Below, one piece after another: positions 36,099 to 44,401 of a stretch of DNA of 61,052 nt. The notes under the pieces were generated by a model. That model made no database searches, was not told where the DNA came from, and saw nothing but the letters and a program-made list of their open reading frames with translations. The stretch comes from CAYUYV01 sp050331455 (GTDB taxonomy: Bacteria > Pseudomonadota > Alphaproteobacteria > JAJFIK01), in the NCBI GenBank assembly GCA_050331455.1, contig JBHJGV010000033.1, forward strand, positions 1-61,052. The letters run 5' to 3'. Position 1 is the stretch's first letter. Each line of letters begins with the position of its first letter. The position numbers and the translations under genes are program-made.

Positions 36099-39000
36099 AT
36101 GACCGACGCCAGCAAAACGCCCCAGGACACTCCGCGCCCATTAGGGGGCGAGACCCCAGGGACGCCGACGCGCTCAGCCGCGCCGGAAGATCCACGGGCG
36201 CCGGATGAAGCGGACGCAAGCGCCTTGGATGAGGCTGGCGCTGGGGAAAACGGCCGATGGGATAGGGCGGAGCGGGCCGCGTCCCGCGTTCAGGAACCGC
36301 CGGCCTTGCTGGTTGCCATCGGCGCGTCGGCCGGAGGCCTCGAAGCCCTTGAGGCCCTGTTCGACCATTTGCCGGATCTTGACTCCATCGCCTATGTGGT
36401 GATCAGCCACCTCTCACCGGATTTCAAAAGCGTGCTGGACGAGTTGCTTGGACGGCACACCGACATGCCGGTCCGGGTTGTCGAAGAGGGCATGCTCATT
36501 CGCGGGGGACACATCTATGTGATCCCGCCGGGCAAGGAAATGATCGTTGCGGGCCAGCGCCTGTTCCTGTCCGACCGGGAGGCGGACGACCGGGCGCCCC
36601 AGCCGATCAACGTGTTCCTGCGCGCCCTGGCCCGGGAATGGGGCCGCCGGGCCGTTGCGGTCATCCTGTCAGGCTCGGGCAGCGACGGGGCCCAGGGCTG
36701 CGAGAAAATCAGGGGCGTGGACGGTCACGTCATCGTGCAGGCCCCGGAAACGGCCGCCTTCGAAAGCATGCCCAAGGCGGTTTTATCATCCGGGCTGGCG
36801 GACGAGGTGCTGATGCCCCGGGAGATCGGCGATGCGATCAAGGCGCGGGCCCGGATGGCCGCCGACCAGTTCGGCGCCGATGTGAAGCGTGAAAGTCCGG
36901 AGACCGCCCAATATCGGCGGATCATGCAGCTCATCTACGGCGCAGAGGATCTGGACTTCACGGGCTACAAGCTGACGACATTCCGTCGGCGTATCAGCCG
37001 CCGTATGAGCGCCCGCGACTGCACCTCCCTTGCCGATTATGTTTCTATACTGACTGACGATCCCGAAGAGATAAAACGCCTGTCCGATGACCTCCTGATC
37101 GGTGTGACGCGCTTCTTTCGCGATCCGGATGCCTTCGACACCCTCAGCAGCAAGGCTCTCGAGACCCTCCTCAGGGCGAAATCCGAAACCCAGGAGCCCT
37201 TGCGGATCTGGGTGGCGGGCTGCGCGACGGGTGAAGAGGCCTACAGCGTCGCGGTCCAGGTGGCCGAACTGCGCAGCACCCTCGACGTCGAGGTCGCCGT
37301 CCAGATCTTCGCGACCGATATCCGCCGGGATTTCCTCGAACATGCCGGGCGCGGCGTTTACCCCGCCAGCAATATGGATGGCCTGCCGGAGCGGCTGCGC
37401 AACACCTATTTCCAGTCCCTTGACGGGCATGCCTTCCAGGTCGACCCGGTCATTCGCAAGCTTGTGATCTTTGCCCCCCATGACCTGATGCGCGACCCAC
37501 CGTTCACGAAGGTGGATCTCATCACCTGCCGCAACGTCCTCATTTATTTCAACGCGGATCTTCAACAGCGGATCATGGCGCTGTTCAATTTCGCCCTGTC
37601 GCCCAGCGGCTTCCTTCTGCTTGGCCCGTCGGAAACTTTAGGCGAACTCGAACAGTTCTTCGAGACCATCGATCCCCATTGGCGGCTGTTCCGCAAAGCG
37701 CGCAACCGGTCCCTGCCCTATTCCATGGCCTCGGACCCGATCCCGTCAAAGCGCCTGTCGATCCAGGACACGTCCCTGAGTGCCGCCCACCGGACCCGCG
37801 GCACCGCCATGCTGCCGGCCTATCTGGCCATGTTGAAGCGATACGGGCCGCCTTGCGCGCTGATCACCCACGACCGCCAGCTTGTCCATGCCATCGGGCG
37901 GGCCCGCCAGTATCTGCGCCCGCCGGACGGGGTTGTCAGCCTCGACATTCTCGACATGATTGATCCGGGATTGCGCGCGCCCCTCGCCACCGGCATCGAG
38001 CGGTGTCGCCGGGAGGGTCAGGACATTGTCTTTCCCAATCTCGCCCTCAAGGAAGGCGGATCGAACACCCCCAATGTGCGTCTGAGCATCCATCCCCTCT
38101 TCGACAAGAATGGTCCGGACATCTCCCATTTCGTCGTGATCTTCGATGTCCTTGATGCGGATGATCAGGCCGAAGCGCGGAGCGCCATCGAACTGGAGAT
38201 GGGTGATGCCGCCCGGGAACGGATCACGTCCCTTGAGGAGGACCTCAAGCGGACCCGGGAAAGCCTGCAGGCCTCCATCGAGGAAATCGAGACCTCTAAC
38301 GAGGAACTTCAGTCCTCGAACGAAGAATTGATGGCAGCCAATGAGGAACTCCAGTCTACCAATGAGGAGTTGAGTTCGGTCAATCAGGAACTCCACTCGG
38401 TCAATGCGGAATATCTGCGTCAGAACGAAAAGCTGACCATGCTCCACAATGACATGGAGTCCCTGCTGCGGGCCGTGGATGTCGGTGTGATCTTCGTAGA
38501 CCGGGATCAGGTCATCCGCCGTTTCACCTCCGGCGCGCAGCGGGTCTTCGGCCTGATTGCGGAGGATGTGGGCCGGCGCATCAGCGACCTGCGGACCCAG
38601 TTCCGAGAGTTCGACGCCGCGCAGATCATCTCCCAGACCCTCCACAGCGAGACGCCTTTCGAGAAAGAGTATCAGTTTGAGGATGGTTCCTGGTGGCTGG
38701 TGCGCAGTGCCGTCGTCGATGCCGCCCGGCACGGGGCCGGCGTCATTCTGGCAGCCTTCAACATCGATCGCCTGAAAAGCGCCGAACTGGAAGCGCTGGA
38801 AAACCAGCGCCGCTATGAACTCGTCGGTACACTGACCAAGGCCTTCACTCTGACCTGTGCAGAAGACGGTACCATCATTGAACCGCAGGCCGAATGGCAG
38901 GCCTTTACCGGACAGACCTTCGAGGAAGCCAGGGGCGCGGGCTGGGTCAATGCCATTCATCCGGGCGACCGGGAGCGCATCGGGGCCCTGTGGCACCTTT

Positions 39001-40709
39001 CGGAACAGACACCGGTCAAAACGCCCGCTGACGCGGATGACGAGGAATTGCGCCAGACCACCTATCGCCTGTGGCATGCCGGCAGCGGATCATGGCGCCA
39101 TGTCCAGAGCCGTGCCCTTAAAATCCGGGACAAGGCGGGCAAAACGGCGTCCTGGTACCGCGTCATTCTCGATGCGGAGGAGATCGTCGAAGCGGAAAGC
39201 CTGCGCCGCCAGCGCCAGGCCGTTCTGGAGACGGTCATGAGCGCCGCCACCGACGAGATCTATTATATAGACACAAACGAAATCATCCGCCATGCGACGG
39301 ACAACGGGCCAGCCCACGGCGCAGTCGACCCCGATGGCCCGCTGTCCCGCGAGGCACGCCTCCACATCGGCCAGCATGTCCAGAACCTGATCGGTGCGGA
39401 TCAATATGACGCCGTCAAGAGCCATATCCAAAGCGTACTGAGCGGCGAGCCGATCGAAACCCGCGTGACCGCCCGCAAGCGGGGCCGGTCGCTGGACTAT
39501 ATTTTCGTCCCGCACGCCGACGAGGATGGAAAGGTCCGAGGCTTTGCCATGGCGATCCGGGATCTGGCCACGGTGCGGGCCCTGATCGATGCGGAGAACA
39601 CCCAGCTTGAAATGATGGGCCGCCTGATCGACCGGATCGATGACGAGGTCATCCTGTTCACCGCGCAGACCCAGGAAATCACCTATGCGAACCGGCGTGC
39701 ACAAACCAATTTGCGCTATCCGGCCAGCCAATTGTCGGGCCGCAAGATCACCGACCTGTTGCCGGAATTTTCAGCACAGAGACTGGCGGAAATCGTCCAG
39801 GATCCGGACGCGCCCCGCTTCTCCACCTTTCTGTTGCGCTATGACGGTACGACCTATGACGCGCAGATCGCCTTTGGCAAGGAGGTCCACGCAGGCTCGG
39901 AGGAGATCATCGGGATCATGATTGGACGGGACGTGACCGAGCAGAGCGCCGCGGCCAGCGAATTGCGGGACCGCACCGCCGACCTTGCCGCATCGAACCG
40001 GGATCTCGAACAGTTCGCCATGGCGATTTCCCATGATCTGAAGGCGCCGCTCCGGCACATCACGTCCTTCACGGGCATGCTCAAAAAGGATATCGAGACC
40101 ACGCTCAATGAGGGCAATCGGGAGATCCTGACCCATATCGTCGACAGCGCCACCCGCATGCGCACCATGATCGACAGCCTGCTCGCCTATTGCCGCATCC
40201 AGAAGCATGAGCAGTTCACGGATGTTTCCCTTGCCGAAATCACCCATGATGCGATCACGAATCTGTCGGACGTGATCGCCTCGGAAAACCCCGACCTTGT
40301 GGGCATGGACGACCTGCCCATAGTTCTGGGGGACCGGTCTCTTCTGACCATGCTGATGCAGAATCTAATCGAGAATGCCCTGAAATATCGTGGGACTGAA
40401 ACGCCCGTCATCACCTTCGATGCGGAAAAGCATCAGACAGGTTGGCGCATTTCCATCTACGACAACGGCATCGGAATCGACCCCGCCCATGGGGAGGACG
40501 TCTTCCAGGTCTTCCGCAGGCTTCATCCCCGGGATGACAGCAACAGCACGGGAATCGGACTGGCCGCATGCCGGCGGATTGTGGACATCCACCGGGGCCG
40601 GATCTGGCTCGATCCCAGCTATAGCCCTGGGGCCTGTTTCCGCTTCGAATTGCCTGCCCCAGCCAAAAGAGCCACCCCCCAGCGATCGGTCGCGTCGAGC
40701 TTCCGATAA
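36099..40709 (+). CDS. CheB-CheR-PAS-histidine kinase fusion protein
   Basis: A 1536-residue sensor that joins chemotaxis adaptation enzymes to a kinase. Residues 1-65 are a disordered acidic leader. The CheB methylesterase domain (about 68-255) keeps its triad: Ser77 in GASAGG, His104 in ISHLSP and Asp196 in GSGSDG, but lacks the receiver domain that normally gates CheB. The CheR methyltransferase (about 270-535) has FRRRISRRM and the SAM motif VAGCATGEEAY. A Glu/Asn-rich coiled coil with repeated SNEEL/TNEEL units lies near 735-775, then PAS domains (about 780-1290). The kinase end has phospho-acceptor His1312 in ISHDLKAPLRH, Asn1426 in IENALKY and Asp1455 in DNGIGID. No receiver or membrane helix is seen, so it is a cytoplasmic kinase. 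Confidence 0.93.
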   Translation: MTDASKTPQDTPRPLGGETPGTPTRSAAPEDPRAPDEADASALDEAGAGENGRWDRAERAASRVQEPPALLVAIGASAGGLEALEALFDHLPDLDSIAYVVISHLSPDFKSVLDELLGRHTDMPVRVVEEGMLIRGGHIYVIPPGKEMIVAGQRLFLSDREADDRAPQPINVFLRALAREWGRRAVAVILSGSGSDGAQGCEKIRGVDGHVIVQAPETAAFESMPKAVLSSGLADEVLMPREIGDAIKARARMAADQFGADVKRESPETAQYRRIMQLIYGAEDLDFTGYKLTTFRRRISRRMSARDCTSLADYVSILTDDPEEIKRLSDDLLIGVTRFFRDPDAFDTLSSKALETLLRAKSETQEPLRIWVAGCATGEEAYSVAVQVAELRSTLDVEVAVQIFATDIRRDFLEHAGRGVYPASNMDGLPERLRNTYFQSLDGHAFQVDPVIRKLVIFAPHDLMRDPPFTKVDLITCRNVLIYFNADLQQRIMALFNFALSPSGFLLLGPSETLGELEQFFETIDPHWRLFRKARNRSLPYSMASDPIPSKRLSIQDTSLSAAHRTRGTAMLPAYLAMLKRYGPPCALITHDRQLVHAIGRARQYLRPPDGVVSLDILDMIDPGLRAPLATGIERCRREGQDIVFPNLALKEGGSNTPNVRLSIHPLFDKNGPDISHFVVIFDVLDADDQAEARSAIELEMGDAARERITSLEEDLKRTRESLQASIEEIETSNEELQSSNEELMAANEELQSTNEELSSVNQELHSVNAEYLRQNEKLTMLHNDMESLLRAVDVGVIFVDRDQVIRRFTSGAQRVFGLIAEDVGRRISDLRTQFREFDAAQIISQTLHSETPFEKEYQFEDGSWWLVRSAVVDAARHGAGVILAAFNIDRLKSAELEALENQRRYELVGTLTKAFTLTCAEDGTIIEPQAEWQAFTGQTFEEARGAGWVNAIHPGDRERIGALWHLSEQTPVKTPADADDEELRQTTYRLWHAGSGSWRHVQSRALKIRDKAGKTASWYRVILDAEEIVEAESLRRQRQAVLETVMSAATDEIYYIDTNEIIRHATDNGPAHGAVDPDGPLSREARLHIGQHVQNLIGADQYDAVKSHIQSVLSGEPIETRVTARKRGRSLDYIFVPHADEDGKVRGFAMAIRDLATVRALIDAENTQLEMMGRLIDRIDDEVILFTAQTQEITYANRRAQTNLRYPASQLSGRKITDLLPEFSAQRLAEIVQDPDAPRFSTFLLRYDGTTYDAQIAFGKEVHAGSEEIIGIMIGRDVTEQSAAASELRDRTADLAASNRDLEQFAMAISHDLKAPLRHITSFTGMLKKDIETTLNEGNREILTHIVDSATRMRTMIDSLLAYCRIQKHEQFTDVSLAEITHDAITNLSDVIASENPDLVGMDDLPIVLGDRSLLTMLMQNLIENALKYRGTETPVITFDAEKHQTGWRISIYDNGIGIDPAHGEDVFQVFRRLHPRDDSNSTGIGLAACRRIVDIHRGRIWLDPSYSPGACFRFELPAPAKRATPQRSVASSFR

Positions 40710-40734
40710 ACGTGCGGACCAAAACAAGGTGATG

Positions 40735-42303
40735 TCAGAACAGTTCGATGTCACCGGTCTCCTCGCAGCTCTGTTCACCTTCCTCGCGGATGGCTGCCAG
40801 GAAGGCCTCTGTCTCGGTTTGCAGGGACCGGACCATCGTGCCGATCTCCTCGGCGGCCTCCTGCAGGCTGCGGGTGGCCCCCCGGGAGCCCTGCACCAGG
40901 GTGGAAAACTCCGTCACATCCGACAGAATGCCGCCGAGCCGGTCCACGGAAAACCGGATCGATCCATCGGCCTCCTCGGCAACGCGCCCCTGGTTCCGCG
41001 TGGCAACGGCGATGGCCTGGGCCGAGCCGGCCGTGCTCTCCACCATGGTCCGGAGCGCCTCCATCGCAGCGCCGCTCGCCTCGATCTCCTTGCGCATCTC
41101 GGCAATCTGGGTGCCGATCTTTTCCGTTGCAGCGCCGGTGCGCCGGGCCAGGGACTTGACCTCACGGGCCACCACCGCGAAGCCGAGCCCCGCCTCCCCC
41201 GCATGCCCGGCCTCGATGCTGGCATTGAGGGCAAGCAAATTGGTCCGCTCCGCGATTTCGGCAATGAGGGCCACCACGTCGTGGATCTTGAGCGAAGCCT
41301 CCTGCAGGATCTCGAAGCGCTGTCCGGCCTCACGCACGCCGGTGCTCAGGTCACCGATGCCCCCGACAATGGTCTCGATGGCACCGGTCATCTGGTTCGA
41401 TGTGGTCCGGATCGTGCCGCCGGCCTGGGACACGAGGGCGACGGCATCCCGACTGTCATCGGCCTTGTCCCGGGCGTCTTCGGCCCGGGCCGCCGCCGTT
41501 TCGGCCTGCTCGGCCACCGTACCGGCGGTATCGGCCAGTTTGACGGAGCCCTGGGCAAGGGTGCGCGCGATGCGGCCGATCTCCTGTTCGAACCGGTCCG
41601 CAATGGACAGCAGCAGGGTTGCCTGCTGCCGGCGCACGGCGTCGCGATATTCCTCCTGCTCCTTCCGAAGGCGGAAATTTTCCCGGCTTTCCTGCTTGAA
41701 CCGATAGGCGGCCCGGGCCAGTCGGCCCACATCCCCATTGCGGTCGATATGCGGAATGTAGGTGGACAGATTGCCTGCGGCGAGCCCGTCCAGCGCCTCG
41801 CAGACATCGGCAAGGGGCCGCACCACGCGATAGGTGACCGCCCAATAGATGACGGGCGCTGCCACGGCAAGGAAGGCAAGCAAGGCCAGAAGCAGCCGTT
41901 CATGGGTGCGCTGGGATTGGCGTTCGAACGCCTGACGAACCGCCAGGATCCGAAGCAGGGCATCGGACACGACGGCAGGATCAACGGGCTCGCCGTCGAG
42001 GTCGGTCTCGATCAAGGCCCGCAGAGGATCGCTCGTCCTGTGGTCGGGTGCCGCGCCCGCAGTCTTCGTCCGGGAACTCTGACGGCCTTCAAGCGCGTCG
42101 ACCAGGGCCGTCAGCGCCGTTTCGAGATCCGCTCCCGAGGCCCTATCACCCTGCAACAGCGATTGGCCGGCGCGGATGAGCCTTTCATCCTCATCGAGAG
42201 CGCGGGCCTCGCGGCGCAACTCCTGAAAATCGACCAGGGCATAGAGCAGGGCGGCGCCGGCAACGGTCGCCGTTGAAGCAAAAACGGTCCTGCGGATGCT
42301 CAT
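40735..42303 (-). CDS. Methyl-accepting chemotaxis protein
   Basis: A 522-residue transmembrane receptor: helix 1 near 5-25, a periplasmic helical domain of about 120 residues, helix 2 near 147-167, a HAMP domain (about 168-220) and a signalling coiled coil. The hairpin tip is EIAERTNLLALNASIEAGHAGEAGLGFAVVA (about 350-380, in part), which contacts CheA/CheW. Glu/Gln/Ala-rich methylation helices flank it, but there is no C-terminal tether pentapeptide. It faces the CheB-CheR-kinase gene with 25 bases between stops; a functional pair is plausible but inferred from position only. Confidence 0.92.
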   Translation of the reverse strand: MSIRRTVFASTATVAGAALLYALVDFQELRREARALDEDERLIRAGQSLLQGDRASGADLETALTALVDALEGRQSSRTKTAGAAPDHRTSDPLRALIETDLDGEPVDPAVVSDALLRILAVRQAFERQSQRTHERLLLALLAFLAVAAPVIYWAVTYRVVRPLADVCEALDGLAAGNLSTYIPHIDRNGDVGRLARAAYRFKQESRENFRLRKEQEEYRDAVRRQQATLLLSIADRFEQEIGRIARTLAQGSVKLADTAGTVAEQAETAAARAEDARDKADDSRDAVALVSQAGGTIRTTSNQMTGAIETIVGGIGDLSTGVREAGQRFEILQEASLKIHDVVALIAEIAERTNLLALNASIEAGHAGEAGLGFAVVAREVKSLARRTGAATEKIGTQIAEMRKEIEASGAAMEALRTMVESTAGSAQAIAVATRNQGRVAEEADGSIRFSVDRLGGILSDVTEFSTLVQGSRGATRSLQEAAEEIGTMVRSLQTETEAFLAAIREEGEQSCEETGDIELF

Positions 42304-42351
42304 GGTTGCCCTGCGCCCTGTCCTAAGGCCCCGTGCGCAGTGATCAATGCG

Positions 42352-42363
42352 CTGTCAGGACAG
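42352..42363. promoter_or_regulatory. Short inverted repeat before the MCP gene
   Basis: CTGTC and GACAG are separated by AG, forming a compact dyad 49 bases upstream of the MCP start in its divergent gap with a small unknown gene. It could be an operator, but nothing links it to a known regulator. Confidence 0.2.
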
Positions 42364-42527
42364 TAAATTGCGCGAGCGACATTAGAGACCCGTTAAGCGC
42401 GTTTGGGACGGCGGGGGCATCCGCTCCGATGCGGATCGCGATTTTGCAGCCGTGGAACGCGGGTCGGAGAATGGGCAGACTGTGTTATTTTCGGAGCAGG
42501 TCGAATGCAAGGTTAAAGGGACAAGCG

Positions 42528-42806
42528 ATGCCGGGACGATCCGATCCCCTGTCCAGCCGCTTGGGCAGCCTGACCGCCCGGGAGCTTCTGGCGGCGCGGC
42601 TGCGGGCAAAGCGCGCCATGGGCGACCATCCAAAGGGCCGGATGGCCGCACGCCTTGTCGAGCAGATCGACACGGAATTGGAGCGGCGCCGGGCCCGTAA
42701 ACTCGGAACCCAGCCCGTGCCCGACGCCCATGACCGCTGGGAAAAACTGCTCGCGGCCTCCGGTGCCGATCCGGCGGCTGGCCAAACGGAAGAAGAACCG
42801 GCCTGA
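42528..42806 (+). CDS. Small hypothetical protein, 92 residues
   Basis: A soluble basic protein, about a fifth Arg/Lys. The N-terminal half is probably helical (LTARELLAARLRAKRAMG) and MAARLVEQIDTELERRRARKLG makes a second helix; the C-terminus is acidic (QTEEEPA). No family is recognised. The ATG at 42528 follows AAAGGGA at good spacing; the open frame extends upstream to 42333 but without a ribosome site. Its stop codon lies inside a long inverted repeat shared with the end of the enolase gene. Confidence 0.6.
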   Translation: MPGRSDPLSSRLGSLTARELLAARLRAKRAMGDHPKGRMAARLVEQIDTELERRRARKLGTQPVPDAHDRWEKLLAASGADPAAGQTEEEPA

Positions 42807-42844
42807 ACGGCTCCCACCCGCATGGCCAGGGCCGTTCAGGCCGG
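42798..42844. terminator. 14-base-pair bidirectional hairpin between the small gene and eno
   Basis: CCGGCCTGAACGGC (42798-42811) pairs perfectly with GCCGTTCAGGCCGG (42831-42844) around a 19-base loop. It contains the stop codon of the 92-residue gene and begins 8 bases after the enolase stop on the other strand. Being symmetric, it can act as terminator or 3'-end stabiliser for both convergent transcripts; no T-run accompanies it. Confidence 0.6.
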
Positions 42845-42852
42845 ACGGGTCC

Positions 42853-44133
42853 TCAACGCCCGCGCAGAACACTCGGTCCGGCATAGGTCGCCACGGCGCC
42901 GAGTTCCTCCTCGATACGGATGAGCTGATTGTATTTGGCCAGCCGGTCGGACCGGGCCAGGGAGCCGGTCTTGATCTGCCCGCAATTGGTGGCCACGGCC
43001 AGATCGGCGATGGTTGCGTCTTCGGTCTCGCCGGACCGATGGGACATGACGGCGGTGTAGCCGGCCCGGTGGGCGGTATCCACCGCTTCCAGCGTTTCCG
43101 TCAGGGTGCCGATCTGATTGACTTTCACCAGAATGGAATTGCCGGCGCCCATCTGGATGCCCTGGCGCAGGCGCGCCGGATTGGTCACGAACAGGTCGTC
43201 GCCCACGAGCTGGACCCCATCGCCGATGGCGGCCGTCAAGGCGGTCCAGCCCTCCCAGTCGTCTTCTGCCATGCCGTCCTCGATGGACACGATGGGATAG
43301 CGCTTCACGAGATCGGCGAGGTAATCGACCATGCCGGCGCTGTCGAGCACCCGGTTTTCTCCCGACAGGGAATATTTGCCGCCGGAATAGAATTCCGTGG
43401 ACGCCACGTCGAGGGCCAGCATGACGTCCTCGCCGGGCCGGTAGCCCGCCGCTTCGATCGCGCCCATGATGAAGGCCAGAGCATCGTCAGTGGATTGAAG
43501 AGACGGCGCGAAGCCACCCTCGTCGCCCACATTGGTGTTGTGGCCTGCATCCTTCAGCTTTTTCTTGAGGGCCTGGAAGACTTCGGCACCCATGCGGATC
43601 GCTTCGGCGCCGGTCTCGGCGCTGACCGGCATGATCATGAATTCCTGGATGTCGATGGGATTGTCCGCATGGGCGCCGCCATTGATGATATTCATCAAAG
43701 GCACCGGCAGAATGCGGGCCGCCGGGCCGCCCACATAGCGGTAAAGCGTCAGACCGGCACTTTCCGCGGCCGCCTTGGCCACCGCCAGGGAGACCCCGAG
43801 AATGGCATTGGCGCCGAGCCGATTCTTGTTCTGCGTGCCGTCGAGTTCGATCATGGTGCGATCGAGCAGGACCTGCTCTTCGGCATCCATACCCCCGAGG
43901 GCATCGAAGATTTCGCCGTTGACGGCTTCGACGGCGCGCAACACGCCCTTGCCGCCGAAGCGGGCCGCATCGCCATCGCGCTTTTCCACGGCCTCATGGG
44001 CGCCGGTCGAAGCGCCGGAGGGCACGCCCGCGCGGCCCATGGCACCGTCTTCCAGGACGACATCGACTTCGACGGTGGGGTTGCCGCGGCTGTCGAGGAT
44101 TTCGCGGGCGGTGATATCGATAATGGCAGTCAT
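42853..44133 (-). CDS. eno: Enolase
   Basis: Glycolytic enzyme converting 2-phosphoglycerate to phosphoenolpyruvate. The 426-residue product has the standard start ITAREILDSRGNPTVEVDV, SGASTGAHEAVEKRD (about 40-54), metal ligands in LALDVAST, SIEDG and LVGDDLFVTN, the catalytic lysine in LVKVNQIGTLTE (about 338) and SHRSGETED. The ATG at 44133 has GGAGAG upstream; the open frame extends to 44190 but its residues are not conserved. It stands alone, not next to pdhA or pyrG as in some relatives. Confidence 0.97.
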   Translation of the reverse strand: MTAIIDITAREILDSRGNPTVEVDVVLEDGAMGRAGVPSGASTGAHEAVEKRDGDAARFGGKGVLRAVEAVNGEIFDALGGMDAEEQVLLDRTMIELDGTQNKNRLGANAILGVSLAVAKAAAESAGLTLYRYVGGPAARILPVPLMNIINGGAHADNPIDIQEFMIMPVSAETGAEAIRMGAEVFQALKKKLKDAGHNTNVGDEGGFAPSLQSTDDALAFIMGAIEAAGYRPGEDVMLALDVASTEFYSGGKYSLSGENRVLDSAGMVDYLADLVKRYPIVSIEDGMAEDDWEGWTALTAAIGDGVQLVGDDLFVTNPARLRQGIQMGAGNSILVKVNQIGTLTETLEAVDTAHRAGYTAVMSHRSGETEDATIADLAVATNCGQIKTGSLARSDRLAKYNQLIRIEEELGAVATYAGPSVLRGR

Positions 44134-44278
44134 GGACGCTCTCCAATGGGCGGGGGGCGGACGCGGGGCGTCGGCGGGATGCGTCCTCATAGCAAGATGT
44201 CTCGCCCGGCACCAACCATCACCGGGGGCGCGGTTGTCCCCACACGATTTTAACCCCTTCGTGCCAGTCTCATGCCCA

Positions 44279-44290
44279 CTCTCGCGAGAG
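44279..44290. promoter_or_regulatory. Perfect 12-base palindrome in the eno/GGDEF-EAL gap
   Basis: CTCTCGCGAGAG is fully self-complementary. It lies 146 bases upstream of eno and 112 bases upstream of the GGDEF-EAL gene in their shared divergent promoter region (44134-44401), where a dimeric regulator could act. No known operator is matched. Confidence 0.25.
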
Positions 44291-44401
44291 GCGAGACAAA
44301 AGGTGCATGAGGATGGTCACAGGCATCACCCGCCCCGATCGCAATCCGACGGGGCCCCGTTCTACAGCGCGGGTCCGGCCCATGCGTGATGACCCGCGCC
44401 C

